Below, piece by piece: positions 10,962 to 20,398 of a stretch of DNA of 48,428 bases. Source of the DNA: Polytrichum commune (Eukaryota; Streptophyta; Polytrichopsida; Polytrichales; Polytrichaceae); assembly GCA_950295325.1 (NCBI GenBank), contig OX485804.1, positions 56,608,001 through 56,656,428 on the forward strand, in the 5' to 3' direction. Below the pieces are notes generated by a model. It worked only from the letters and a program-made list of their open reading frames with translations, was not told the origin of the DNA and did no database searches. Position 1 is the stretch's first letter. Every line of letters begins with the position of its first letter. The translations under genes and the position numbers were made by a program.

Positions 10962-13703
10962 ATGGCATCCCCTCCCCATCCTGGCACTTACAATCCAAAG
11001 ATGGGATCCCCACCGGTCCCAACCTCACCTCGAGCTATTATGCTGAAGAAATGGCCCAGGGAAGATCGCCGCCGCCTGTTGCACGCTGTTTATCGTGTAG
11101 GTGATATTGAGAAAACCATGGGGTGAGTCAGAAGTAAAACAATGAAATCTTTTTTATGCTACTGATTATGATGAACATCTTGTAGAGTACTTGAGAGCCA
11201 AGTGGAGAGGATGTCGTATCTGGTATGCTGCATACTCTAGTGGTATATTGTTTCAAAAAAATACTCAAATGATGTTTTCAATGAAGCTCTTGCACTACAT
11301 CGTCTCCAAGGCTCTCAATTTCATGAAAGTCTGCAATTTAATTCTTCCCACTTACCCACTAGAACAAAGTCATCTGCTAATCTACTTGAAGGGTGCTCTG
11401 GTGTAGCTGAACTGTAACATTATTGGACAAATTTAAATTCTTGGTTTTCATAATATAAAAAAAATGCAAGAATGAGGCCTTCAGTGTCAGACTGTAAGTG
11501 TGTTGACGCAGGTTCTATGTAGATTGCTTGGGGATGACTATTCTTCGTAAACGAGATGTTCCAGAGGAGAAATACATGAACGTTTTTCTTGGATATGGAG
11601 CTGAAGACAACCATTTTTGTGTGGAGTTAACCTATAGTGAGTCCTCATACCTTGCACATATCCAGTCATCTTGTTTTCATATGCAGACTGTGATTTTGTG
11701 ATCTATAGTTTGTGCTTACAGAACATGCTGCACATGGTGATGTTTATGGCAGATTATGGTGTGACGAAGTATGACATTGGTGCCGCACTTGGCCACTTTG
11801 GGATTGCAGTGCCGAATGTAAGTATTAATTTTCCAGTATTTGTTCAATTCATTGATACTGAAATGACAGGTAATTTGTGCCAAAATTTACCTTGAGTGGA
11901 AACAGCTGCTTCCAGTATGGTTTACCTTCATTGATAATGGTGAGAGACTTGTAGAGATTGTATAGGTGGAGCACAGTTAATAGCCAGCATTGTGAGGATT
12001 ATGCATTCTCAGAAGCTGATGTTGATTGTGCTAAAGCTGGGCTCCATACCCTGTATAATGAAGCCATGTCTAACCATTGCATTTAAGTCATCACTTGAAG
12101 ACAACCATGCAAAGTCGTGAAGAATAATTGATATGGAAGAGCAATACGTTCTGATTCATTTGACCACCAATTACTTGGTCTTGATAGGTTCAAAAGGTTC
12201 TTGACGTGATCAAATCTAAAGGATTTAAGGGGCCAGCCAGTCCCACAAAGGACAAAGGGAAAGTGTTTGCAATGATTGAGGATCCAGATGGTTACAAGTT
12301 CAAACTCATGCAAAGGGGGAAGAATAAGGAGCCCCTTTGTCAAATCAGTTTCAATGTTGCTGATCTTGACCGTGCCGTACTTTTCTATCAAGATGTAAAT
12401 CCTTGTTCTCCATTCCTCTCAGTTTCAGAGCTCCTTGACAAGATTACTAATTGTCAGAATATCAGATATTCTAGTGTCTTATTTCGCACACTGGTAGTAC
12501 CATATTCACCATTATTGCAAGATTTAAATAAGTACAGATTCGTGTTATCTATCTATATTCTTGTTGCAGCTTTGCACCAAATGGTTTTTGGTATCTGCTG
12601 ACATTCATATTGTCGTGTTTTTTGTGCAAGAATGGTATTAGGCTTTTGGAATGAAACTCCTTTCTCGTAATGATTTTCCCACCGAGAAGGTGAGTGCCAA
12701 ATGGGCTCATACTACAAAATCAATTGAGGAAGACGTTGTTTGTTTCATAGAAAGCTAATGAATACAATATCAACGAAAATGGCAACACCAAAGATGTGTA
12801 ATTCTTAAAATCCTCCTACAAAGTGAGTTGCTCTGATGAGTGTATGCTTCCAGAAAACTTTTGCTTATGTATCGTACGACATGGATGAGAATGCAACGGC
12901 TGTCATTGAGTTTGCATACAACTATGGCAAGACCGATTACGCAAAGGGCACCGGTTATGCCCAGGTACTCAATGTGCATTTATCCATGATCCACTTCGCA
13001 TTGAACAAGATATAATTAGTACAAGCAAGAGCAATATCACGTGGTGCTTCATATCTGAAGCTGTTTGTACTTCCTAACAACACTTGCAGTTGGACAGTTG
13101 TCATACTTTGGCAAAGAATATCAACCAATGAATCTTACATAAAGGTTTTGGGGAAAAAATAACAACACGCCTTTGTGTAAGACTGCCTCGTCAACTTTGG
13201 TTCTCAGTAAATTTCCCAAACAATTGTAGATATAGAATGATATATCCTTTTAAGTTTGGTTTCTGCATGCAAGTCTTGGCCTGAAGTTTGGAAGAAACAA
13301 TGGTGCAGCTAGCAATCAGCACAGATGATGTGTACAAGACAGCTCCTGCTGTAGAAATGCAAAAGGGTGTATCAGTTCGACCTCCTGGTGCTTTACCAGG
13401 CCTGAACACCAAGATATATGGGTGCAGCGATCCGGAGGGTTTTAAGATAGTGAGTTGAAAGATATATTTAACTTCATTATCGTTCTATTTTTTTGCCAAT
13501 GTTAGAATGTTGTGGCTGTGTGTTATCATAGTCACTAAATTGTAGGACATTGTGAAGGTTCTGCAACGAATCGTATTAATCCTTCTGACACTTTGTTGTA
13601 GGTGTTTGTTGATAACCGGGACTTTGTCCGAGAGCTGGAGCCTGCTTCCTTTAACCACCAAGTCTTTTCAAAAGTAAAATTAGCTAGACAGCATCCCCAC
13701 TAG
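10962..13703 (+). CDS. GLYI: Glyoxalase I (lactoylglutathione lyase), two-domain plant type
   Basis: Glyoxalase I converts the methylglyoxal-glutathione hemithioacetal to S-lactoylglutathione. Coding exons: 10962-11122, 11512-11636, 11753-11817, 12188-12394, 12642-12689, 12854-12964, 13309-13449, 13602-13703 (TAG). All join in frame with GT-AG introns to give 319 residues. The ATG follows an in-frame TAG at 10929-10931 and has context AAG-ATG-G. Domain 1 carries LLHAVYRVGD (His41), RKRDVPEEKY, FCVELTYNYG (Glu92), ALGHFGIAV (His110) and EDPDGYKFKLMQRG. Domain 2 begins CQISFNVADLDRAVLFY and continues through AFGMKLL, VIEFAYNYGKTDY, GYAQLAISTDDVYKT and DPEGFKIVFVDN. Oddities: the fourth metal ligand of domain 1, Glu in the usual FELIQRG, reads Lys156 (AAA), and the TREPGPVKGG loop is replaced by GPASPTKDKGK. 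No clear transit peptide is seen, so a cytosolic location is likely. Fold assignment is certain; catalytic activity is open. Confidence 0.88.
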
Positions 13704-14880
13704 CAGACGACATGAGCCTGTTAGACAGGTTCAGAAAACATAAGTTCAAGATAACATTCTTCACCAAATTGTTAGATTGAGTCGCTCAATGATCATTACA
13801 TGTTGGCAGACTTTCTTGGAACTAGAAGTCGAAATAGAAATCAGTGCAACATGCTGATTAAAGCAGAGGATCCTGTGTGACTGCCGATCAAAATAGATGG
13901 CAAGGTGATTTGATGTCCATGCATCCTATGATGATTTACCAGAAGCAATTTCAAATCCATAACATGTTGAAATACAATGTGACTACGAGCAGCTTTTCTT
14001 TTAGAAAGTTGTCTAAAAATCCCTCGAAATCTTCCATTTTTAGGTCTTTCTTACTGCTCTCTGAACAACAATGCCATACTTTTGTGATTATACTGTGTTG
14101 TTCTGATGGACGTACTTGCAATTCTATTATATAATCTGAAAGCCTCCGAACCGAAGAGGTTACTGCTCCAGTGCTGATCCAGTCAGAAAATAAGTCCATA
14201 AATTGATTCATTGACCTAAATTTATTTCCCGGATTGAATAATAAATTACTTCAAGCATAGAGAGTTGGCTTGGACACGAAGTACAGAGACTCTATTAGTA
14301 CCTAACTAAAAGTAAGGCTACAGTGAGTGGGTAACGTGATGACATCCCAGATGTAAAAGTGACTTAAGTTCGTGAAGGCTGGAATTGCTGCCGAAGTCAT
14401 TATTCCGGATGGATATAGTGAATTATTACATGATGGAACAGTCCTGCGGCGCCCTATCGATTGCAAATTTTTCCTCACCATTCTTCATCTTTGGACCTAA
14501 GTTAATTTAACTCACAAACCACAAGGACCTATTCAGACAAGCCAGCTCCGGTTTTTAGGTCAAGTGCCAAATTTAATTTGTTAGTCGTTTAATTTCGATC
14601 AAAAGTTTCATTCTATGGTCGCAGATAATAATTTTGTGGTCCGGGTCTGTAACTTAATTAGGGAGTGATTGATCCGAGTGCGTGGGGTGCTATTTTTGTT
14701 CGGTGGTGGGGAAGATGGAAGCATGCGCGTCAGAGAGTGGCGAATGCCAATGCAATTTCTCGGTTTTTCTCCTTCTGCAACCTTGTGGTTGAAGGCCGAA
14801 GCATGGTCATGTAGTCAGCGGTTGTTTTAGTTGATGGGTTTCAACTGATGAAAGGATTCAGCGAGCGGAAGTGAATCATC
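13704..14880. other. Glyoxalase 3' UTR and intergenic DNA
   Basis: The sequence just after the stop (GAGCCTGTTAGACAGGTTC and following) is also present, diverged, after the pseudogene copy near 21200, so it was part of the duplicated transcript or segment. An AATAAA occurs at 14240-14245. The final few hundred bases before 14880 are more GC-rich and likely contain the TilS promoter. No further gene seen. Confidence 0.4.
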
Positions 14881-14894
14881 GGACTGACGAAAGC

Positions 14895-15095
14895 GAGCAC
14901 ATTGGGGTTGAAGGTTTGAAATTGTGAAAGATAGGCAACCTTAGTTCGAAGGTTTGAGCACATGAGGTTTGAAGGTTTGAAAAGTAGGCAACCTTTGGTT
15001 TGAAGGATTGAAGGTTTGAAGGATAAGCAACCTTGGGTAGAAGGTCTGAGCACATTGGGGGTTGAAGGTTTGATGGATAGGCAACCTTGGTAAAA
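14895..15095. repeat. Imperfect tandem repeat just upstream of TilS
   Basis: The phrase GGCAACCTT recurs at 14934, 14987 and 15080, with a variant AGCAACCTT at 15026, so the core GCAACCTT is spaced 53, 39 and 54 bp apart. Between these, (T/G)TTGAAGGTTTGA and GAGCACAT(T)G recur. The array ends 16 bases before the TilS ATG and so probably forms most of its 5' UTR. Confidence 0.7.
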
Positions 15096-15110
15096 AAGTT
15101 GTGCAGAGAG

Positions 15111-16520
15111 ATGTCGGGGGTCATCATCACAAGTAGTATTCGGACGCTAACCCCAGGGCAGGCGTGTGGCTCAAGATGTGCTCAGCCTCCGACGGCATCT
15201 CGTTCTTCGAGGTATGGTGCACTTTGCCACCGAGACATGTGCGTCATTAGTGTACAAAACCCTAAATTCTACCCAAGGGTTTTGCTCAGGAGTTTGAAGG
15301 AGCGGCAGGTATGTGCAATCAAGAACTCGGGAGGGTCAGTAGATTGGTCGGAGTTTGTCGAAACAGATGCAAACAGTTTCAAGGATGAATCCCCGAACTC
15401 AAAATCCAGTGCAACACTGGAACGCACATTCAACCGAAGAATGTCGACCACAATTCGCGAACGCAACCTTCTTCAGCCCGGAGAGAAGATTCTAATCGCC
15501 GTCTCCGGTGGGCAGGACTCTGTGTGCTTACTGAAAATTCTTGCAAACCTGCAAAAACAATGGAATTGGCGAATTGGGGTTGTGCACTGCGACCATCAAT
15601 GGTCACCGTCCTCCAAAAACCAAGGTTCCCATGTAGCGCAGATTACAGCAAGCCTGAATCTCACCTACTACCAAGCTGTGACAACAACCCCGGTGCCAGG
15701 AGAATCCCTGGCTCGCACTTGGAGGTATGGAATTATCCAAAGAATTGCACTTCGACATGGCTACACATCGATTATCACAGCGCACACTGCAAGTGACAGA
15801 GTGGAGACTCTCTTGTACAATCTCTTTCGTGGCTCAGGACTCCATGGCCTTCAATCCTTAACATGGAAGAGAATGTTGTCTCCTTCGTTGTCTCTTTCCT
15901 ACAGAGCTGCATTTACTCCTGCAAAAATCATTTCTTCGCTTGAAACCTACTATGGCCATAGCAACATCAACAGCATCTATGTTGATGACCTATCTCAAGT
16001 TGCCCTTGTGAGACCGTTCCTGGGGTTTACCCGAACCGAGATTCGGGAGTTTTGTGCAGTTTTGGATGTGCCATTATGGCCAGACCCAAGCAATATGTCA
16101 TTAGACATCGACCGCAACCGCATCCGTCACCAACTCTTACCTTACCTTCGAGAGAATTTCCAGGACTCTGTTGACAAGTCGTTAGCTCGGTGTGCTGAGA
16201 TTCTTCACTCGGAGCAAGCCTATTTGGACAGTGTGTGTGACAGCATTCTGAGAAAGGCGGAGACTGTGGACAAAGATGAAAGGAAACTTGATGTCCAAAT
16301 TGTGCAGTCCCTTCCTGTTGCTCTACAGCGTCGAGTTTTGAAGCAATTCGTGGAGAATTTCACAGGCAGGAGTCTGGGGTTTGATCATATTGAGCGATTG
16401 AGGGCTTCGATTTCTCTCTCTGCTGATACCCAGTCCTGTGGTCTCAACCTTACGCTCCCTGGGGGCGATTCGGTGCGCTTGCTGCAAACACATTTTTGTC
16501 TTTCGCGTTCCAAGCCGTAA
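15111..16520 (+). CDS. TILS: tRNA(Ile)-lysidine synthase, TilS/RSY3-type, plastid-targeted
   Basis: TilS attaches lysine to C34 of the CAU-anticodon tRNA-Ile, changing its identity from Met to Ile; in plants the expected substrate is plastid trnI-CAU. The uninterrupted frame gives 469 residues from ATG 15111 to TAA 16518. The frame is open 24 bases further upstream but only with TTG, so the ATG is chosen. The N-ATP pyrophosphatase domain starts near residue 113, with PP-loop SGGQDS at 132-137, VVHCDHQW at 157-164, the TilS signature AHTASDRVETLLYNLFRGSG starting at 224, VRPFLGFTRTEI at 300-311, PDPSN at 324-328 and RNRIRHQLLPYL at 335-346. The first 110 residues are extra relative to bacterial TilS, rich in Ser, Arg, Thr and poor in acids early on, consistent with a plastid transit peptide. 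A roughly 40-residue insertion sits before VRPFLG. No intron. Arabidopsis RASPBERRY3 is the named plant relative. Confidence 0.92.
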   Translation: MSGVIITSSIRTLTPGQACGSRCAQPPTASRSSRYGALCHRDMCVISVQNPKFYPRVLLRSLKERQVCAIKNSGGSVDWSEFVETDANSFKDESPNSKSSATLERTFNRRMSTTIRERNLLQPGEKILIAVSGGQDSVCLLKILANLQKQWNWRIGVVHCDHQWSPSSKNQGSHVAQITASLNLTYYQAVTTTPVPGESLARTWRYGIIQRIALRHGYTSIITAHTASDRVETLLYNLFRGSGLHGLQSLTWKRMLSPSLSLSYRAAFTPAKIISSLETYYGHSNINSIYVDDLSQVALVRPFLGFTRTEIREFCAVLDVPLWPDPSNMSLDIDRNRIRHQLLPYLRENFQDSVDKSLARCAEILHSEQAYLDSVCDSILRKAETVDKDERKLDVQIVQSLPVALQRRVLKQFVENFTGRSLGFDHIERLRASISLSADTQSCGLNLTLPGGDSVRLLQTHFCLSRSKP

Positions 16521-16651
16521 CAATACATCCAGGAATACACAGGACAACTACCTCACAAGGACAACAGAGGTATCCTCTAACTGAACATGACTTCTGGTGG
16601 GGAGTTCGTTGTCTTGCATGCAACACCTTCCATGTTTGGTATGCTTGCAGC

Positions 16652-16828
16652 GCATGCTTGGAGGAGGTAGTGTGGAGGTTTGAACGAAGAAGATTCTATA
16701 TTGGTTCATTGAGGGCCAAATTCATGTAGGCATGCAATCAAGAGGTGCTAAAACGAGTTTGGCCCTCAATGAACCGAAATATAGATGGCTCTTCATTCAA
16801 CTTCAAACACTCCCTCCAACGAGCATGC
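16652..16828. ncRNA. Long imperfect foldback, miRNA-precursor-like hairpin
   Basis: Arms 16652-16720 and 16759-16828 are about 80% complementary over 69-70 nt and enclose a 38-nt loop. The loop-proximal 18 bp (GGTTCATTGAGGGCCAAA with its complement) is perfect; the base of the stem is GCATGC on both sides. Small bulges and mismatches interrupt the rest, as in plant MIRNA stems. It lies 132 nt after the TilS stop codon, so it could be in that 3' UTR or an independent transcript. No target-site duplication was found, but a foldback MITE is the main alternative. I do not match it to a known miRNA family. Confidence 0.45.
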
Positions 16829-17267
16829 ACACAAGTGGAAAGCGAGTATTGATATTGCATCGAACACAACCAAGAAATTCATAGGAGACTAACTCTCGAC
16901 AAAATGTCCCATTGAATACAAGGATATCTCTAATCTCACTGGGTATTGCTCAGAACGACGGTACTTATTTTCTGCAGGCCGGACTGAGCTTGTTGCAATT
17001 AAACTGCCCATCAGAGAGACCTTCTTGATACCACATCTTGACAGTTGCTTTCCTACCACCGGTGCTGGTGAATTTTCCCTATCAAGAATCTTCACACTGC
17101 TGTGCAAAGACCCACGAATTGCAGATAGCTGAGTGAACACAATATGCTGGGGGATGCGAAGTGTACAGCTTGAATTCAATGCTCAAGTGTCTTAGGTATC
17201 CTTTTGTTGCCAAACATTGTGATAGCTGCACATATTCACCTCAACTGTCAGAATGGTTGGTGTGCAG
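16829..17267. other. Intergenic DNA downstream of the hairpin
   Basis: A minus-strand open frame of about 90 codons (16889 to about 17160) lacks an ATG start and shows no recognised motif; it is not called. Nothing else supportable. Confidence 0.3.
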
Positions 17268-17478
17268 GATACATGGACATGGTTGAGCATCAGAGTTTGA
17301 AGATGTTATTCATGAATGAGGTTGACAATGTTGTTGCATATCAGCCTCTTCTTTTCTTATTCCTATCTTGGATCAAGCTTTGACATCAGCGCATTAACAG
17401 CCAGATGCATTATTTGGCTTCAATGGCATTGATGGTGGCAAGATTATGATGATGCTTCCCTTGCATGTCTTTAGGAAG
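17268..17478 (+). pseudogene. Exon-like remnants of an unrecognised gene
   Basis: After acceptor GTGCAG (17262-17267) an open frame reads YMDMVEHQSLKMLFMNEVDN and continues to a stop at 17381. After a second acceptor CCAG (17401-17404) 24 codons read ALFGFNGIDGGKIMMMLPLH then VFRK before a GT at 17479. Both look protein-like, but no start, terminus or linking phase can be established and no family is recognised. Either fragments of a decayed gene or chance frames. Confidence 0.22.
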
Positions 17479-17880
17479 GTATGAAACTGGCTCACTCTTT
17501 CAAGTTCTGCTTTGCTCGCCTTGCCACCCTACGAATGTGTTGTGGACATTTTAGTTTCCACTGCAAATAGATCACAAATAGATGGATCTTCTTTCTGAAG
17601 CTTTCACCTTGATTTTGGAATGAAATTTCTCAAGAGTTGATGCTTGCAAGATGATGAGGTTAATTAATTATCCCCCTGTGTAAGTATCTTTACCTTTTCT
17701 AAAATATCATTTGGAATATTCAAACCATTCTGATGTTTATGATGGTAAGATTTTAATATTCTTAAAATGTGCTCTTCACCGCATAGGCAGTTGTTGAAAG
17801 GCACTCTGAAAGAAACCAATGGCTGCAAATGTAGAGGTGTTGAAAGGTTTCATGAAATGAGTGAGGATGAGTGAAATGAA

Positions 17881-18700
17881 AAGTTTGGTATTTCTCTATT
17901 GGTTTGAGTGCCGTTATGATGGCATTTTATTGCTTCAAACTTGCTGAACACTTACAACCTTCTTTTCAAATCTGTAGGTCTTTAAAGGTGTTGGGGCAGA
18001 GGTGTCTGTTTGTAGCTTATAAATCAAGAACTCCTAATACTCTTTTGACAGGATTGTGATGTTCGGATTCACTTAGCTCATGCTCATTTTCTTCTTACAA
18101 GCCATGTCTAGCCTTTTTTTTTACTTGCATCTGAGTGTCCTGGACATTCTGTTTCATGTGTCTCAAGAAATTTCACTGTAATCATCTGGCTATGACTTAT
18201 GTACAGGTGAAGTGACGTGATGAACTATTGTTTCCATGTTGGTTTGACTGCTGCAATGATGGCATATATTGCTTCAAACTTGCTGATCACTTCTGTCCAT
18301 TTGTAGGTGTTTTGCAGGTCCTGTATGCTCAATGTAAATCCCCATCTTGAATTGCATTGGATCTGGGTCAAAGTAGTGACTTAAATCTGTACAAAGAAGT
18401 TTTAAGGAGGTGGGCATGTACAAAGAATTTATAAGGAGGGAGAATGAGGAGGATGACCTACTGTTCCCTATTCATTTGATCGCTGCAAGATGGCATCTTA
18501 TTGCTTTAAACTTGCTGATCACTGCTTCCCATGTTGCTGATGCATTTTAGCAGGCAAAGAAAATGCATTCTGTTTGCAAGTGTTTTGGCAAAGTGAAGTG
18601 ATGAATTGTTGTTTCCCTATTGGTTTGACAGCCGCAATTATGGCATCTATTGCTTCAAACTTCCCGAGTACTTTGCCACATGCTTCCCTACAAGTCACAA
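17881..18700. repeat. Four-copy degenerate repeat
   Basis: Four segments share the phrase ATTGGTTTGA-(C/G)(T/A)GC(C/A)G, then TGATGGCAT-(C)TTATTGCTTCAAACTTGCTGA(T/A)CACT. Anchor positions of GGCAT are about 17921, 18261, 18492 and 18641. Copies two to four are preceded or accompanied by GAAGTGA-GTGATGAA-TTGTTTCC. Spacing is irregular (340, 230, 150), so copies differ by insertions or deletions. Confidence 0.65.
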
Positions 18701-19633
18701 TGATAACGTGGACTTTTGCACATGTATAATGCACATTGAATGTATGTGCATTGCTCCTTGCAGGCTGTCCTTGATGGAGTTCTTTCCTAGTGGCAGTGGG
18801 CTTCGCCAATTACCAACATCCTCATTTCAGGTTTGTGCTCAAAACTGATGTTTCTGCAAGGGATAAATCGTCTTCTGAGAAATTAGTTTTCTGTGTCGTA
18901 ACTACTTCCATTTAAGTGTTGGTCAATGTGACAGCTGATGCTTCAAGTCCCATTTCCGGGATAGCTGAAATTGACTGTTAATCTGCCTGTTTATTTGCTC
19001 AGGTTGATCGGTGATGTTGTCAGAATCAATTTTATGGAGCTTATCTACAAGGTTGGAAATGAATTTTTTAACCTGGCACCCAGCCCCTGCCGTTGGAACA
19101 GTAGCAGTTTCTCGCATAAAGCAACTTATTGTCGTGTACATGGTTTGAGCAATTCAGCCTTCTCTAGGTGGAAGTCTTGTTACTTGTTGAATGCAGAAGA
19201 TTCAGTATTTGATAACCCCCCCAGACTATGCACACGAGATTAGTTTGGGTTGATAGAGAATGCTTCAGTTTGCACTCGAGAGATAGCCCATGAACTAATA
19301 TGGTTCCCTGCAGTATTTGACCTGATTGAAGATGGAAATTATTATTGCCTTGCATGTCAACTTGGTACTGTGAGCAGTTGGAAGATGAAGGCTACACTAA
19401 AAATTTCTGTTACAGTGCAAATCTTTGTACCAGTCCTTGAATTTATGTCAACCATCCTTCTTTGTGCATTTGGTTGTTCCCATGTAATGTAATAACCTTG
19501 ACAGGATTATCTAATATTGGGTTGTTGCTTCCAACATATTAGCAGGGTTGTTTGGACAGATGTTTTCGTAACATATAAGAAAATGTGGCCCATATTAAAG
19601 TTGTGAATGGTCTGGTAAATTTGCCTGACACTC
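18701..19633. other. Intergenic or decayed genic DNA
   Basis: Short splice-flanked frames occur (for example SLMEFFPSGSGLRQLPTSSF near 18770-18830 and LIGDVVRINFMELIYK near 19003-19050) but cannot be chained into a gene model. The region may hold remnants of the same decayed locus as 17268-17478. Confidence 0.25.
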
Positions 19634-19641
19634 CAACATTA
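19634..19641. repeat. Left 8-bp target-site duplication of the hAT element
   Basis: CAACATTA, identical to the right copy at 20294-20301. Confidence 0.85.
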
Positions 19642-19735
19642 CAGACCTTATACCACTAAACCCGTAGTCATCACTAAAGTGGCACTAATTACACTAAATG
19701 GGGTATAGTGGTGCGAGAAACATCGCCTCAAAAAA

Positions 19736-20270
19736 GTTAGTTAACTATAGTGGTGTGAGAAGAGTTGCCTCAAAATAGTTAGTTAACTATAGTTAACTAT
19801 AGTGGGTGGACTATATGGTAATAGTGCCCTAATAATGCAGATATCCCTAAACCCTAAACCCTTATCGGGGACAATAATAAAGGCAAGTGACGCTTATATG
19901 AACTAAAATTGATAAAAAAGGTGATACTCTATATACATATTATCGGTTGAACACGGTAATGTCCGGAAATGCACTTTCACTGTGCAATGGTTCAGTTGGG
20001 TTGTTTGTTGTGGATTCGTTTGGGTTCAAGTCCCTCGATGGCATTGGTATTTTTTTCCTGCAGCCTACTGATGAGAGTCGGCATTGTAGTTAACTATAGT
20101 GGTGCGGTAACAGGTTGGCCTTGTGGACCTATTTAACTATAGTAGTTGCAGAAGCGGGCCAGGTTGTGCAATAGTTAACTATGGTGATGAGCAATCAGAT
20201 CGGCCTCGTGGTCTAGTTAACTATAGTGATGCCCTAAACCAAGTACAAGAAAAGTAGTTAAAATAGTTAA
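19736..20270. repeat. ATAGTTAACTAT palindrome cluster
   Basis: Dispersed copies of AGTTAACTATAGTG occur near 19738, 19781, 19791, 20088, 20131 (TTTAACTATAG), 20171, 20214 and 20262 (partial). The core ATAGTTAACTAT is self-complementary. All copies lie inside the hAT element. Confidence 0.8.
19981..20056 (+). other. tRNA-like / SINE-head segment with Pol III A and B boxes
   Basis: TGGTTCAGTTGG at 19988-19999 resembles a tRNA A box, and GGTTCAAGTCC at 20023-20033 resembles a B box, 35 nt apart, followed by CCCTCGATGG and a T7 run at 20050-20056. No full cloverleaf can be drawn, so this is not a tRNA gene. It is best read as a tRNA-derived SINE head nested inside the hAT element or captured by it. 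Confidence 0.4.
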
Positions 20271-20293
20271 CTAGCGTAGTGGTATAAGGTCTG

Positions 20294-20301
20294 CAACATT
20301 A
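20294..20301. repeat. Right 8-bp target-site duplication of the hAT element
   Basis: CAACATTA, identical to the left copy at 19634-19641. Confidence 0.85.
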
Positions 20302-20398
20302 GAGTATGGTTATGGTTTATTGCCTAGCATTATATGGTGCCTCCTGTTGCGCACAATAGTTATGGGTAAATGATGACAATTTACAATTTTGCTGCTTT

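Larger units (their letters stand above)
19642..20293. mobile_element. Non-autonomous hAT-type DNA transposon, 652 bp
   Basis: Perfect 17-bp terminal inverted repeats: CAGACCTTATACCACTA at 19642-19658 and its exact reverse complement at 20277-20293. The element is flanked by an exact 8-bp direct duplication CAACATTA (19634-19641 and 20294-20301). An 8-bp target duplication and CAG...CTG termini are typical of the hAT superfamily. The interior encodes no transposase; it carries about eight copies of the palindrome-based phrase AGTTAACTATAGTGGTG, which may be subterminal transposase-binding repeats, and a tRNA-like A/B-box segment. The exact target duplication suggests fairly recent insertion. 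Confidence 0.88.

Noticed and set aside
15087-15110. Extended TilS N-terminus
   Set aside because: The eight extra codons start at TTG and lie in the upstream repeat; the ATG at 15111 is the first credible start.
16889-17179. 96-codon minus-strand frame
   Set aside because: Begins with TTG, no recognised motif, and no neighbouring minus-strand exons could be joined to it.
19848-19862. CCCTAAACCCTAAACCC telomere-like repeat
   Set aside because: Only about two units, inside the hAT element; too short for an interstitial telomere tract.
19981-20056. Functional tRNA gene
   Set aside because: A- and B-box words are present but no acceptor stem, anticodon arm or cloverleaf can be formed.
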